Assembly: GCA_020975725.1 (NCBI GenBank)
Contig: QXJR01000014.1
Coordinates: 248,001 to 312,000, forward strand
Reading direction: 5' to 3'
DNA length: 64,000 nt
DNA from: Picocystis sp. L7
Taxonomy: Eukaryota; Chlorophyta; Picocystophyceae; Picocystales; Picocystaceae
Part shown: positions 40,924 to 50,961 of the stretch, in pieces
Layout of the letters: each line of letters starts with the position of its first letter
How positions within the stretch are numbered: position 1 is the first letter of the stretch
The notes under the pieces: model-generated
Database searches by the model: none
Seen by the model: only the letters and a program-made list of their open reading frames with translations
Told to the model about the DNA's origin: nothing
Translations under genes and position numbers: made by a program

Positions 40924-41553
40924 GCAGGATTAAAGTGTAGTACTTCCTTCATCGTGCATGTGTACGAGTTTAGCGCAATGCTTGGAATGAATGGGATGTA
41001 AACGGGTGGAGCCTTTTCCGTGATAATGCTGCTTCTGTGGAGTGACAGTGATGTACTCACGTGCATCACTGAATGTAGCTGGGGAAGCTGACGCACTTTC
41101 CCAGTGTAGATCAAGCAAGAGTCAAGGCATAACATAAACGCTCCATGATGCGGGTATTGGGAAGAATGTGGTGTAATGCATCCTCTTGCATTGGTGCTGC
41201 CATCTGTTCTGAAATGAAGGTACCTGTTGTGGACAACATACCTTTGTTTTGCATGGTTTTTACAGTGGAAGAACCATCGAAGAAGTACATTGTGAAATCA
41301 TGGTTGACATCCTCCCAATGGGTGAACCATGGTTGGTTGTCGCTTGAATGGACACATCCCAGCTGAGTTCGGCGGGCTTCAATACAGTCCATCTACACAG
41401 TCATACCAGTTTGGACTATTGCAGACCCTCCTGCATAACCCTACCTTGCTTTAGAGAGACGGTGGTGCAACGAGGAAAATAGAGTGCAAGATTATGATAT
41501 TGAGATCTGAATGTAAGAACTTGTGTGGTGGAACATTTTCAAGTATATGCTGT
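40924..41553. other. Convergent spacer, LUX-like gene to H+-pyrophosphatase
   Basis: About 630 bases, AT-richer than the genes, with only short frames. It probably consists of the two 3' UTRs; nothing else recognised. Confidence 0.5.
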
Positions 41554-43848
41554 TTACAGGCCAAAGATCTTGAAGATCAAACCGTTAGCAGTGTGCTGAG
41601 CAAAAAACGGGGCAAAGACTAGAGACTCCACTGCCATCAGCTTGATAAGAATATTCAGCGATGGCCCAGACGTATCCTTCAATGGATCACCAACAGTATC
41701 ACCAATAACAGCAGCTTTATGAGCTTCTGAGCCCTTGCCTCCCATCATTGCTGCATGTTCTGAATTGCCAGCTTCGATGTACTTCTTTGCATTGTCCCAC
41801 GCACCACCTGTATTTGCTGCAGAGATTGCCATCTGCACACCACTTGTAAGAGCACCCAACAGCAGTCCTGCCAAAGTGTGGGTTCCAAAGAGAATCCCGG
41901 TGATCACAGGCGCTCCCATGACAAGGGCGCCTGGAGGGATCATCTCCTTGAGGGATGCTTTGGTGGAGATCTCAACGCACCTGGAGTAATCTGGCTTCGT
42001 GGTACCCTCCATGAGTCCATCTATGGTGTTGAACTGGAAACGTACTTCTTCCACCATGGCAAGGGCAGCCTTTCCTACACTCTTCATGGTCATAGCCGAG
42101 AACCAGTATGGAAGCATTGCCCCGATGAGCAATCCCAGGAAAACCTTGGCATCCAAGAGAGAAGTGCTCTCCAGAGTGAGCTCAGCACGGGTCACATAGG
42201 CACCAAAGAGTGCAAGAGACACGAGGGCAGCTGAACCAATCGCGAAACCTTTCCCAATTGCAGCAGTTGTGTTGCCAGCCGCATCAAGCGCATCTGTTCT
42301 TTCACGGATGTGCTCACCCATCTCTGACATTTCTGCAATACCACCAGCGTTGTCGCTAATGGGTCCATAGGCATCAATAGCAAGCCCAGTGGCCAAGGTG
42401 CCCAGCATGCCGAGAGCAGCGCAGGAGATGCCAAACATTCCAGACAACGTGAAGCTGACAAAAATGGCAAACGCCATGGCAAAAGCCGGGATGATGCAGG
42501 ACTTGTACCCAAGGGCAAGGCCAAAGATGATATTGGTTGCTGCACCAGTCCTGCATGAGTCTGCCACATCTTGGACAGGCTTGAAACGGTTGGATGTGTA
42601 GTACTCTGTAGTGAGTCCAATGAGCAGTCCTGCCCACAAACCAGACATAACACAGAAGAAGACGTAGTAGTTTTTGACGATCTTGGTTGGGTCACCGATG
42701 AAAATATGGTCAAACTCCTTCGGCAAACCAACTAAGCATAGGATGAAAACGGCGGGAGTCATGATCACAGTCGATATGATCAGCTGCATCTTCAACGAGT
42801 GCTCGATATCAGCAAGCTTCTTGGCTGGATTGATGTCTGTCGCCACAAAGGTAGTGATCAAGCAAACCAAAATGCCCACTGCTGACAACATCAATGGAAA
42901 CATCATGCCTGTCCAGTTGTGGTCACGCCCAATGGAAGAAAGGGAGGCTGTCACCAGCGCTGCGCAGGTGGACTCTGCAAAAGAACCAAACAAATCTGCA
43001 CCCATGCCCGCAATGTCTCCAACATTGTCACCGACATTGTCTGCGATCACAGCTGGGTTCCTCGGGTCATCCTCTGGGATATCCTTCTCAACCTTTCCTA
43101 CCAAATCTGCACCCACATCAGCAGCCTTGGTGTAGATGCCGCCACCTACGCGCCCAAAAAGTGCAATTGAGGACCCACCCAGTCCGTAACCTGTGATGGC
43201 CTCGAAAAGGCCATCCCAGTCAGAGCCAAAGTAGAGCCTCAGGAGCAAAAGCAGGACGAAAAGATTGATCAGCCCGAAGCTTGTCAATAGAAAACCCATC
43301 ACTGCACCAGAGCGGAATGCTGTAGCAAAAGCTGGGCAGACACCTTTCTTGGCCTCCAAGGCGACCCTGCCATTCGCGTATGTGGCAATCATCATTCCAA
43401 GGAACCCACACAGGATGGAAGTGCAAGCACCCACAATGAAAGACACAAGGGAGAAGATCCCATTTGCAAGGATGGGTGCGTGCTTGTTTCCTTTTTTGTC
43501 TGTGGTCCATGCAGTGCTGAAGCCTCCAGGACTTCCTAGCAGGAAGAAAACGATGAGGGAGAAACATGCCATGAAGACAGCAATACTCCTATACTCGGTG
43601 AAAAGGAAGCTGTTGGCCCCCTCGCTGATGGCGGCCTGAATTTCTGCAACCTTGATCTCAGCTTCCTCCTCTTCTGCTTGTGCCGATCCCAGCAGCCCTT
43701 GATCCAGTCCAGTTCCTCTGGACTTGACCGACATGACTCGGACATGACTCACGCGCCACCACAAGAAGAAGGCGAAAGCCACCCCGAAAACGGCTGCAAT
43801 CGGGATGAGCACGTTGGCGAATGATGCGATGCTACCGTCGGCCACCAT
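41554..43848 (-). CDS. VHP1: Vacuolar-type H+-translocating pyrophosphatase, K+-dependent
   Basis: A 764-residue, intronless multi-spanning membrane protein, the family's usual length. It couples hydrolysis of pyrophosphate to proton pumping into vacuoles or acidocalcisomes. The substrate and Mg-binding blocks are intact: [20 protein letters not shown] with the following [15 protein letters not shown], then the central [17 protein letters not shown] and the C-terminal [17 protein letters not shown]. At GNTTAA near residue 524 the alanine (rather than lysine) is the known determinant of potassium dependence, so this is the type I enzyme. About 15-16 hydrophobic segments can be counted. Convergent with the LUX-like gene; the start at 43848 is the first ATG before the first membrane helix. 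Confidence 0.97.
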   Translation of the reverse strand: MVADGSIASFANVLIPIAAVFGVAFAFFLWWRVSHVRVMSVKSRGTGLDQGLLGSAQAEEEEAEIKVAEIQAAISEGANSFLFTEYRSIAVFMACFSLIVFFLLGSPGGFSTAWTTDKKGNKHAPILANGIFSLVSFIVGACTSILCGFLGMMIATYANGRVALEAKKGVCPAFATAFRSGAVMGFLLTSFGLINLFVLLLLLRLYFGSDWDGLFEAITGYGLGGSSIALFGRVGGGIYTKAADVGADLVGKVEKDIPEDDPRNPAVIADNVGDNVGDIAGMGADLFGSFAESTCAALVTASLSSIGRDHNWTGMMFPLMLSAVGILVCLITTFVATDINPAKKLADIEHSLKMQLIISTVIMTPAVFILCLVGLPKEFDHIFIGDPTKIVKNYYVFFCVMSGLWAGLLIGLTTEYYTSNRFKPVQDVADSCRTGAATNIIFGLALGYKSCIIPAFAMAFAIFVSFTLSGMFGISCAALGMLGTLATGLAIDAYGPISDNAGGIAEMSEMGEHIRERTDALDAAGNTTAAIGKGFAIGSAALVSLALFGAYVTRAELTLESTSLLDAKVFLGLLIGAMLPYWFSAMTMKSVGKAALAMVEEVRFQFNTIDGLMEGTTKPDYSRCVEISTKASLKEMIPPGALVMGAPVITGILFGTHTLAGLLLGALTSGVQMAISAANTGGAWDNAKKYIEAGNSEHAAMMGGKGSEAHKAAVIGDTVGDPLKDTSGPSLNILIKLMAVESLVFAPFFAQHTANGLIFKIFGL

Positions 43849-44857
43849 CCTGCCCGTTCACTTGTCCTGAACGCATGGGAATTCCTCCTGTCAGCATTCT
43901 AGAAGCCGCCAACGCCGCCTCCCTCGACGGTTTCGCTCTTTCGCGTCCCGATCCGTCGGCTCGCGGCGTCCTTTCTCGCTTTTTTTTCGCGTTTCGCGTC
44001 TGTCGCAGCGTATTCGTCTGTTTTTCCCGGTCGCACCTTTCCGGAACGCTTCGTGTGCACGCGCAGCGAGCGCAGCACGCGCAGCACGCGCGGATCGGAA
44101 TGGACGATCGATCTGATCTCGTGGCTGCCACCTAGGGTTTACTGCCCCCTCTCATTCCCTCTCAGATCTCGTGGGGGGTGAGATCCGAGGGGACCTTGAC
44201 CGGGCCGAGATTTTTTCGCATCGAGACGTTGGGGAAACGTATCGAGATCTACAGGGTGTCGATCGAGATCTCGGACGGCCAACCGTTGCCCGGATCTGCT
44301 CCTCAGCGGCCACTGGTTCGGGGTCGCTTCCTATCGGGATTCGGTTGGGGTTAGCCGGGCGTCTTCAGCCGCGCATCGCAGAGGAGTGTCTCGTCCCTTC
44401 GGCCTCGGGGGATGCGGGGCGTCCTCTGTTTTCCATCTCGGAGGGACCCAGTGAGTCACGTGACCCAGGTCCTGGAGAGGGAGCCACGAGCTTGTTCGAA
44501 GAGACCATCCTTGCACCTGCGATGAATGGATGGATGGATGGATGGGTGGACCTTCCTCCTTCCTCGGAGCACACCTGCCGTGTGAAGAACGGGCCCGACC
44601 GAAGCGAAATTCGATCGGCGGATCTGAGAGTGGGCGAGGAGCAGACACGGCGGAGGCCCGGATGGAAGGGGAAGGCTCTGCCAGGTGGGGCAGGAACGAG
44701 AAACGCCTCGGGGGCTGGAGACAGCAAAGATGGACAGATCCTGATGACACGATTCCGATGACCCAGTCGCCGGTTCAAACATAGGGAGCAACAAACGCAG
44801 GAAAGCAAAAGCGAGAAACGCCATCATTTTGTTGGATCACACCCCCCCATCCAGCAG
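43849..44857. other. Intergenic region upstream of the H+-pyrophosphatase
   Basis: About 1 kb. The first 300 bases are GC-rich and purine/pyrimidine-skewed, containing the pyrophosphatase promoter. A (TGGA)n run lies at 44526-44550. A GC-rich open frame of nearly 200 codons on the plus strand begins with GTG and has no recognisable features, so I do not call it. Confidence 0.5.
44526..44550 (+). repeat. TGGA tetranucleotide microsatellite
   Basis: Short run of about six TGGA-type units. Confidence 0.8.
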
Positions 44858-45694
44858 TCAGTGGTGCAGTTCTGAGAGGAACTGGAGTTCCAACAAAACG
44901 GAGACTATGGACATAGTGAGGATGTACACGAAGAAAAACAGCGCGCCGGCATCCAGTGTCTGCATCACGAACTTGAAGCCCTTACCTGCCCTGCTGATTA
45001 TTTTCCCAGCACCCCTTTGCTGTAAGGACTGGGGTGTCCCAGCGGAGTCGATGAAGACCTCCGCCAAGAGGGACCCACTGTTGAGAAAGAGAAACTGGAG
45101 GAGGATGGGTTGAGACAACGCCTCTCTCATCCATCGATCGGACACCTTCGAAAGGGACCAGAGGACGCCTCGAGATCCCAACGCCACGGCAAGGGCCACC
45201 ACCAGCACAAGCCTGGACGCACCGAGCACGTTCACATACGACGAGGCCGTTGCACCAACAGGTTGGCTGGTCTTGCTTCGGGTCGAGGTCCTGGCTCCGG
45301 AGCTTTGCGGTCCAGAAACTTCCTCCACGTCTCGTTGGGAGGCGATGGTCGGGTTGTGCGTAGCCGAGTGTTCGGCGGTCGGTTGAGGGGTGTCGATGGT
45401 CCTCGCGGCAGGAGTCGATCTTTTCGGTTCGGCCGTTCCTCGATCGGGCGCTTCTTCCACCACAGAACCTGTTCCTAACTGTTCCTCTTCCGGCATCAAG
45501 GCATCCACTTCCGCAGCGACGGCTTTTGCGGCGGAGTTCTTCCGTTTCACTCTAGGTTTCCCTTGGCCTTCGTCGAGGTTCTTCGTTTCTCCGGTGACGA
45601 AGGCGAGTCGATTGGATCCCCGTTCCAGCAGCTTCTGCCTCCTCTTTTCAGCTGCAAGCCTCCGCTTCTCCTTGACCTCTTCCTCGTCCGCCAT
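44858..45694 (-). CDS. GET2/CAML-like tail-anchored protein receptor subunit
   Basis: A 278-residue protein. The N-terminus is a charged helix, EKRRLAAEKRRQKLLERGSNR followed by LAFVTGE, matching the cytosolic GET3-binding motif of GET2/CAMLG proteins (a basic RRxxRxxKxLxxG run). A long disordered Ser/Thr/Glu linker follows (~35-150). The C-terminal third holds three hydrophobic segments: LVLVVALAVALGSRGVLWSL, PILLQFLFLNSGSLLAEVF and GALFFFVYILTMSIVSVLLEL. GET1-GET2 is the ER receptor that receives tail-anchored proteins from GET3. Sequence divergence outside the first motif is usual for this family, so the call rests on the N-terminal motif plus the three-helix topology. The gene is divergent from heme oxygenase. 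Intronless. Confidence 0.65.
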   Translation of the reverse strand: MADEEEVKEKRRLAAEKRRQKLLERGSNRLAFVTGETKNLDEGQGKPRVKRKNSAAKAVAAEVDALMPEEEQLGTGSVVEEAPDRGTAEPKRSTPAARTIDTPQPTAEHSATHNPTIASQRDVEEVSGPQSSGARTSTRSKTSQPVGATASSYVNVLGASRLVLVVALAVALGSRGVLWSLSKVSDRWMREALSQPILLQFLFLNSGSLLAEVFIDSAGTPQSLQQRGAGKIISRAGKGFKFVMQTLDAGALFFFVYILTMSIVSVLLELQFLSELHH

Positions 45695-46137
45695 CTCGTT
45701 TCTTCCGTCGTCCGGATCGCGCTTGGATCCGCGCCTCTTCCTTCGATTCCTTCCGAAACGAGGTCCACCGTCCGTCTACCCGTGTCCTCTTGATTGGAAA
45801 GATCCGGACCTCTCCCTTTCATCACCCCCCTTTCTCCTCCTTTCGAGGAGGGGTTGGAACCCGCCTCACCGGTCTCCCACCCTCCACGATCCCGGACGGG
45901 GTGGGTGGGTCCGAGATCCCCCCTTGCCTGAACCCTACGGTTAACTTCGCCCAGTCCCCTCCCCTCCTCACGATTCGGGAGGCTTACAACGAGGTTACAT
46001 CTCGGTGGCTCCCTGGTGGAGGGCATCGAATCCCTGGATGAGCCGAGGGAGGGGGGTGTGGGCTGCACGTGCCTGTCTCCTAAGCTCTCCGGTGTCTTCC
46101 ACGTCTCCACGGGAACGTCGCACAACTCGACGCCAAC
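45695..46137. other. Divergent promoter, GET2-like and heme oxygenase
   Basis: About 440 GC-rich bases between two divergently transcribed genes. It contains one GGTTAACTTCG near 45940 and a weak TTAC...TTAC pair near 45984, both on the plus strand. Confidence 0.5.
45983..45998 (+). promoter_or_regulatory. Weak variant of the TTWAC promoter element (heme oxygenase)
   Basis: CTTACAACGAGGTTAC, about 140 bases before the heme oxygenase ATG. It keeps the CGAG core and spacing within one base of the better copies but lacks a full TTAAC. Confidence 0.25.
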
Positions 46138-46923
46138 ATGCACGCAGCTGCGATGCAGACCGCCGTGCCGGTGGCCCAGGCGAGGAGGCATGGAGGGGAG
46201 AGGCGCAGGAAGGTGCAGGCGCGGGCCGGAGCGGCGCAAGCAGGGACGGGAAGCGAACGTCGACCCGGAGCCAACAAAGGGTTCGTGGAAGAGATGCGAT
46301 TCGTCGCCATGCGCCTTCACACGAGAGAGCAGGCGCCCAAGGAAGGGCAGAAAGAAGCGCGCAAGGACGAGGAGAAACCGGTCGCGCAATGGACGCCCAC
46401 GCGTCAGGGATACCTGAACTTCTTGGCCGAATCCAAGAAGGTGTACGACTGCATGGAGAGCATCATGGAAACCGCACCGGTGGCGGACTACGCCAAGTTC
46501 AGGAACACAGGTCTGGAACGCGGGACGGCCTTGGCGGAAGACATCGAGTGGTTCCGAACCACGTACGACATGATCCCCTCGTCGATCGAAGCTTCTCCTG
46601 GCGACGAGTACGTCGGTCTGCTCGAGGATCTGTCCAGGGAAGATCCTCCCGCGTTCATTTGCCACTACTACAACGTGTATTTCGCCCACACGGCGGGGGG
46701 TCTGATGATCGGTCGTAAGATGTCGGAGTCTCTCCTGGACGGTGCTGCTTTGAAGTTCTACCAGTGGGACGGAGACGTCAAGGAGGAGCTCCTTCCTCGC
46801 GTGCGGGACACCTTGAACGAGGTGGCGGAAGGATGGACGCGGGAGCAGAAGGACCGTTGCTTGGAAGAGACGCAGAAGTCCTTCCAATATTCGGGTTCTC
46901 TGTTGCGTCTGATCGCCACCTGA
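46138..46923 (+). CDS. HO1: Plastid heme oxygenase (HY1/HO type)
   Basis: A 261-residue intronless enzyme that opens heme to biliverdin IX-alpha with ferredoxin as donor, feeding phytochrome or bilin signalling. The first ~50 residues are Ala/Arg/Gln-rich and serve as a plastid transit peptide. FVEEMRFVAMRLHTREQAPK contains the proximal heme-ligand His near residue 60. Plant-type blocks follow: TPTRQGYLNFLAESKKVYD, then TGLERGTALAEDIEWF and CHYYNVYFAHTAGGLMIG (distal helix with the GG kink). The C-terminus SFQYSGSLLRLIAT is typical. Ferrochelatase, which makes the heme substrate, is the next gene on the same strand, about 365 bases away. AATAAA lies about 100 bases after the stop. Confidence 0.94.
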   Translation: MHAAAMQTAVPVAQARRHGGERRRKVQARAGAAQAGTGSERRPGANKGFVEEMRFVAMRLHTREQAPKEGQKEARKDEEKPVAQWTPTRQGYLNFLAESKKVYDCMESIMETAPVADYAKFRNTGLERGTALAEDIEWFRTTYDMIPSSIEASPGDEYVGLLEDLSREDPPAFICHYYNVYFAHTAGGLMIGRKMSESLLDGAALKFYQWDGDVKEELLPRVRDTLNEVAEGWTREQKDRCLEETQKSFQYSGSLLRLIAT

Positions 46924-47288
46924 AGGGACAGGGAAACGGTTCCAGTACAGTGCTCTCTCAGGTCCGACACCCTCTTCCCTCGCAGCTCGTCGTCATCGTG
47001 GGTCCTTGCCCCTCCTAAACTGCAATAAACCGGTACCGACCACCGACGAGGACGTCCCTGCTTCCACCCATCCTTCCTCCTCGCCCACCGTGGTACGGAC
47101 GGCAACGTCCCACGGGCGCCTGCAGGGGGGAACGTGGCCCTTTCTCCGACGGGCACATGGTTCGAACCGACCGGGCTTCCCAACTAACCCCTCGGGTTCG
47201 TTCCCGATGGGAAAGGGGTTGAAAGGGATGGCGACCTGCAGGTACCCGACCGATGAGGTGGACGCTTGTGGGAGCGAGGTGCGAGGGC
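46924..47288. other. Spacer between heme oxygenase and ferrochelatase
   Basis: About 365 bases; AATAAA at 47024-47029 ends the heme oxygenase transcript. The rest should be the ferrochelatase promoter. No other feature recognised. Confidence 0.5.
47024..47029 (+). terminator. AATAAA polyadenylation signal (heme oxygenase)
   Basis: AATAAA in the context TGCAATAAACC, about 100 bases after the stop. Confidence 0.65.
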
Positions 47289-48671
47289 ATGGCTCGTCGC
47301 GCGCGTTCCACGCTCCCATGCGGCGTGCGGCGCTGCTTGGTGCCCACCGTGAAGAGGAGGGGAACCGTGCGGCGTGTGATGATGCAGGAAGACGGAGGAA
47401 ACAGGGCTGCGGTGTCGCCTCGGACCGACAAAGTGGGCGTGCTGCTGCTCAACTTGGGAGGACCAGAAACGCTCGACGAAGTCCAACCCTTCCTGTTCAA
47501 TCTTTTCGCCGACCCGGACATCATTCGACTGCCGCCAAGCTTGGCCTGGCTGCAGAAGCCGCTGGCCGCGCTGGTGTCCACCCTGCGCGCGCCAAAAAGC
47601 CGGGAAGGCTACGAATCCATTGGCGGTGGTTCGCCGCTGCGTCGGATCACCGAAGCACAAGCAGAAGCACTGCGATCTGCACTGCAAGGGAGCGGGCTCC
47701 AAACGCAAGTCTATGTGGGCATGAGGTACTGGAAGCCGTTCACGGAGGATGCGCTGGAAGAACTCAAGAGGGACGGTGTCACCCAGCTGGTAGTCCTGCC
47801 GCTGTACCCACAATTCAGCATCTCCACTTCGGGGTCCAGCTTGCGGTTGCTGGAAAAGTTGTTCAAAGAGGACGGGTATTTGAGGGGAATCAAACACACG
47901 GTCATACCCAGCTGGTATGAACGTAAAGGGTATATCAAAGCAATGGCGGACCTGATATGCAACGAACTGGATAAATTTTCAAGCCCGGAAGAGGTGGAGA
48001 TTTTCTTCTCTGCACATGGCGTTCCCAAGTCTTATGTGGAAGAAGCAGGGGATCCTTATCGTGAGGAGATGGAGGACTGCGTGAGGTTGATCATGACCGA
48101 GGTTGCCCAGAGAGGGATCAACAACCATCACACGCTGGCCTATCAATCCAGGGTGGGCCCTGTGGAGTGGCTTAAGCCGTACACAGACGAATCCATCGTG
48201 GATTTGGCTCAGCAAGGCACCAAGGCGTTGTTGGCTGTCCCGGTTTCTTTCGTCAGCGAGCACATAGAAACCTTGGAGGAGATTGACGTGGAGTACCGGG
48301 ACTTGGCCTTGGATTGCGGCATACAAGAATGGGGCCGTGTTCCTGCGCTGGACACCGATCCCACCTTCATCAACGACCTTGCGCAAGCAGTTATGGAGGC
48401 TCTTCCATCCGTGGATGCCATGGGTCCTGGTCCCGCAGGGAGGGTCTCTCTGGTCCCTCCAGGGAGCGTGGAGGACCTCTTGGGCATCTACGATCGGGAG
48501 CGGCAGAAGCTCCCGCCCCCGGTGAGTCTGTGGGAGTGGGGTTGGACCCGCAGCGCAGAGACATGGAACGGCCGCATCGCCATGTTCGCACTCACCGCCC
48601 TGCTCTTGTACGAGGCTTCCAGTGGCACCGGTGTCTTCTCTCCTGAGCTCAACCCTTTTGCAGGGCAATAA
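47289..48671 (+). CDS. HEMH: Plastid ferrochelatase with C-terminal LHC-like domain
   Basis: A 460-residue enzyme inserting Fe2+ into protoporphyrin IX, the last step of heme synthesis. The ATG at 47289 gives a basic transit peptide ([19 protein letters not shown]); an in-frame ATG lies 36 bases upstream. The core begins [20 protein letters not shown] and contains [43 protein letters not shown] with the catalytic His near residue 240, and [17 protein letters not shown]. After a linker of ~50 residues, a membrane segment carries the chlorophyll-binding-type motif [17 protein letters not shown] (E-x2-N-x-R). This tail is known from type II ferrochelatases of plastids and cyanobacteria. The stop codon lies inside an AATAAA. 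Confidence 0.95.
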   Translation: MARRARSTLPCGVRRCLVPTVKRRGTVRRVMMQEDGGNRAAVSPRTDKVGVLLLNLGGPETLDEVQPFLFNLFADPDIIRLPPSLAWLQKPLAALVSTLRAPKSREGYESIGGGSPLRRITEAQAEALRSALQGSGLQTQVYVGMRYWKPFTEDALEELKRDGVTQLVVLPLYPQFSISTSGSSLRLLEKLFKEDGYLRGIKHTVIPSWYERKGYIKAMADLICNELDKFSSPEEVEIFFSAHGVPKSYVEEAGDPYREEMEDCVRLIMTEVAQRGINNHHTLAYQSRVGPVEWLKPYTDESIVDLAQQGTKALLAVPVSFVSEHIETLEEIDVEYRDLALDCGIQEWGRVPALDTDPTFINDLAQAVMEALPSVDAMGPGPAGRVSLVPPGSVEDLLGIYDRERQKLPPPVSLWEWGWTRSAETWNGRIAMFALTALLLYEASSGTGVFSPELNPFAGQ

Positions 48672-48672
48672 A
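48667..48672 (+). terminator. AATAAA overlapping the ferrochelatase stop codon
   Basis: The last sense codon CAA, the stop TAA and the next base together form AATAAA. If used, cleavage would follow a very short 3' UTR; the next gene starts 113 bases after the stop. Confidence 0.5.
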
Positions 48673-48716
48673 TTCCCGACCTCATGTGACCCTCCTCTTC
48701 GATCCCCCTTCCGATG

Positions 48717-48733
48717 TTTACCACGGAGTTAAC
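48717..48733 (+). promoter_or_regulatory. TTTAC-N7-TTAAC promoter element (RMD5)
   Basis: TTTACCACGGAGTTAAC, about 52 bases before the RMD5 ATG and 45 bases after the ferrochelatase stop, sense orientation. Confidence 0.55.
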
Positions 48734-48784
48734 CTCCACGTGCAAAGGTTTGGACGAGTGTCTTTTCGACGTCGTCAAAGCACG

Positions 48785-49921
48785 ATGGAAGCCGCACGCG
48801 AGCAGGCCGCCAAGGCGATCAAGCGGCAGAAAACGAGCGCCAGTGCGGTGAAAGAGGCCGTGGAGAGCCTGGAAAAGGCGGTGGGAGAAGCGAAGCGGGA
48901 CGTGGAGGCGGGAGGGAACGTCGAAGAGCGACTGGTCCGGCTGGCCAAGGAAGTGCAGGCGCTCTCCACCGAAGAAAAAGTGTCCACTGGACAACGAGAG
49001 ATGCAGAGTGCGGTGGCCAAGCTGGGAAAAGGTATCGAAAGGGCCTTCCTGAGCGACATCTCGAAAATATGTCGCAAAGGAAAACAGTTCGACAAAGATA
49101 CGCTAGAAGAAGTGATCGCGCAGCACTTCTTTCGAGAAGGGAGGTTCGAAGAAGGAGACGTGTTCGTGCGGGAAACTGGGATGGACCCGGATCGATCGCT
49201 CAAGAGCGAATTCGAAGAAATGCACGGGATAGTGGATTCCATCGAAAAACGACGAGTCGGTCCTGCGCTCGAGTGGGCCGTGCAGCATAGAGAGAAACTC
49301 AACCCAGAAGGACTGCCTTCGGAGCTAGAGTTCAAACTCGTGAGATTAGAATACATCCGACGCCTGAAAGAAGAAGGGAAGATGGCCGCACTGCAATTCG
49401 CGAGAGAAAATTTTCCGCAACATGGGATGGGGCAAATGCACGAAATCAGCAAGTTGATGGGCTGTCTGCTCTATGAGAGCAAGCTGGAGGCTTCGCCATA
49501 CAAGCAGATCATACTGGACGATCTGTGGGGAGACGTCAGGAAGTGCTTCCTACAAGAATACTGCAAAACTGTCGGCCATTCGTCAGTTTCTCCCCTACGT
49601 GTGGTGGTAAACGCTGGGGCCCTGGCTCTCCAGGCGTTACTGAAGCTTACCACCATCATGAGCACGGCAGGACTCAGCGATGGGGATGAACTTCCAGTGG
49701 AAATACCACTCGGGCCGCAGTATGTCTTCCACTCCATTTTCACTTGTCCTGTTTCAAAAGAACAATGCACAGCAGAAAACCCGCCAATGCGCTTGCAGTG
49801 CGGGCATGTTCTTTGCAAACAAAGCATCCAGAAGCTTGCCAGAGGAGGGGCCAGGCCTTTCAAATGCCCATACTGCCCGACAGAATGTCTGGAAGCCAAG
49901 TGCCAAAGGATTCACTTTTGA
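48785..49921 (+). CDS. RMND5: RMD5/GID2 RING E3 subunit of the CTLH/GID ubiquitin ligase
   Basis: A 378-residue intronless protein. RMD5 is a catalytic RING subunit of the GID/CTLH complex, which in yeast degrades gluconeogenic enzymes. An N-terminal coiled coil (1-90) is followed by a LisH-like helix pair (DTLEEVIAQHFFREGRFEEG) and a CTLH region (MHGIVDSIEKRRVGPALEWA, then LEFKLVRLEYIRRLKEEGK with AALQFARENF). The C-terminal degenerate RING reads CPVSKEQC...PPMRLQCGHVLC...FKCPYCP, as in RMND5. FBPase, a classic yeast GID substrate, is also in this window, but 14 kb away, and nothing in the sequence links them. The promoter carries the shared TTTAC-N7-TTAAC element. Convergent with the TspO-related gene. 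Confidence 0.9.
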   Translation: MEAAREQAAKAIKRQKTSASAVKEAVESLEKAVGEAKRDVEAGGNVEERLVRLAKEVQALSTEEKVSTGQREMQSAVAKLGKGIERAFLSDISKICRKGKQFDKDTLEEVIAQHFFREGRFEEGDVFVRETGMDPDRSLKSEFEEMHGIVDSIEKRRVGPALEWAVQHREKLNPEGLPSELEFKLVRLEYIRRLKEEGKMAALQFARENFPQHGMGQMHEISKLMGCLLYESKLEASPYKQIILDDLWGDVRKCFLQEYCKTVGHSSVSPLRVVVNAGALALQALLKLTTIMSTAGLSDGDELPVEIPLGPQYVFHSIFTCPVSKEQCTAENPPMRLQCGHVLCKQSIQKLARGGARPFKCPYCPTECLEAKCQRIHF

Positions 49922-50016
49922 TGAAAAATAACGACATTGGGGCAAAATCACAGGTGGTCAATGCACAAGACGAGCGCTTGTAGGCTTTGCACCATTCTTG
50001 TATTACAGTCATGCAT

Positions 50017-50961
50017 CTACGTCAACAGCGGTTTTGTCTCTGCGGAGTCCGAAGGTTGTCTTGTAATATACATTCGGCGTACAGCTGCTAACACTGCCGA
50101 GAGTACCATGACGATTGAACCAGCATTGGCAGTTTGAACCACCAGATGGCTCGGGGATTGTGCACTGATCCCCCACAGTGCCCAGAACAGGGTCAGGGGA
50201 TAGACCACCGAGAGCAGTTTGAAGGAAAAGAGCAGCCCAATCCCCAAGGCAGGAAGCAGCGAAAGTGCAGACGCCACTTCAGACACCTTCACGTTGTACG
50301 CAACAGGTACGATGAGCAAACCGATGGTCGTGGCAGCAGCCAACCAGGCTGCATTCATCACTGTCCCTGCGGTGTGGACCCTCCTGAAACACATATCCAT
50401 GCAGGTGCTGAAATTGCACTCACAACTCGAGCACATGGTGCCTTTCCCGCGGCTTGCACTTTCTCCACCTGTCTTTGGACTGCCCTCGTCTTGCTTTTCT
50501 TTGCTTGCGGGGTCAGTACCAGTGGAAGCTCCCGCAGTGGTGACGGGTCGCTGGTGGCGTCGCGAACTCTCGAGCTTCAGAAGGCGCACAGAAGCCGTTG
50601 TAAAAGCCAGCAGGGCTCCGGTGAGAAAGAAGGCGCACAGCACCTTCGCTTCTCGCACGAAGGCAAACTGCCAAGCGCACTGGGCCGTCCATCCCAGAAT
50701 CCAGCAGTATCCGATGGCGTTCACCGTCTCGTCACGCAGCTTCGTTTTCCCGATCGGCAACACCTGCATCACCACGGACATCAGCTGCAGCAGGAAGATG
50801 ACCCCCCAAATCATGAACGTCGATCCCGTCGGCGTGATGAGCGTCTGGAACTTGGCCGACACGTCTGCATTGCTGGGACCCAATCGACCGAAAATCGACA
50901 GCGCGTTCACCGTGATGAGGCCCACGTATCCCAGCGCATTGGCCAGCCTCAGGTGCTTCAT
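50017..50961 (-). CDS. TspO/MBR-related membrane protein with cysteine-rich loop
   Basis: A 314-residue membrane protein with about eight hydrophobic segments. The N-terminal part has LITPTGSTFMIWGVIFLLQL, close to the FTPAGYTFAIWGVIY signature of the tryptophan-rich sensory protein (TspO/MBR-related) group, and GWTAQCAWQFAFVREAKVL, similar to the next helix of that group. This is the larger relative, not the short mitochondrial TSPO. A hydrophilic loop (~150-195) contains CSSCECNFSTCMDMC, six cysteines that could bind metal. The function of this subfamily is not known to me. Tetrapyrrole binding is known for true TspO and is only a guess here. Start at 50961 (MKHLRLANALGY) is the ATG just before the first helix. 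Convergent with RMD5. Confidence 0.65.
   Translation of the reverse strand: MKHLRLANALGYVGLITVNALSIFGRLGPSNADVSAKFQTLITPTGSTFMIWGVIFLLQLMSVVMQVLPIGKTKLRDETVNAIGYCWILGWTAQCAWQFAFVREAKVLCAFFLTGALLAFTTASVRLLKLESSRRHQRPVTTAGASTGTDPASKEKQDEGSPKTGGESASRGKGTMCSSCECNFSTCMDMCFRRVHTAGTVMNAAWLAAATTIGLLIVPVAYNVKVSEVASALSLLPALGIGLLFSFKLLSVVYPLTLFWALWGISAQSPSHLVVQTANAGSIVMVLSAVLAAVRRMYITRQPSDSAETKPLLT

Noticed and set aside
44171-44761. 196-codon plus-strand frame between the pyrophosphatase and the GET2-like gene
   Set aside because: Starts with GTG, low-complexity GC-rich composition including the TGGA microsatellite; no motif.
45547-46887. 446-codon minus-strand frame opposite heme oxygenase
   Set aside because: Antisense shadow of a gene with clear family identity and of the GET2-like promoter; no recognisable motif.
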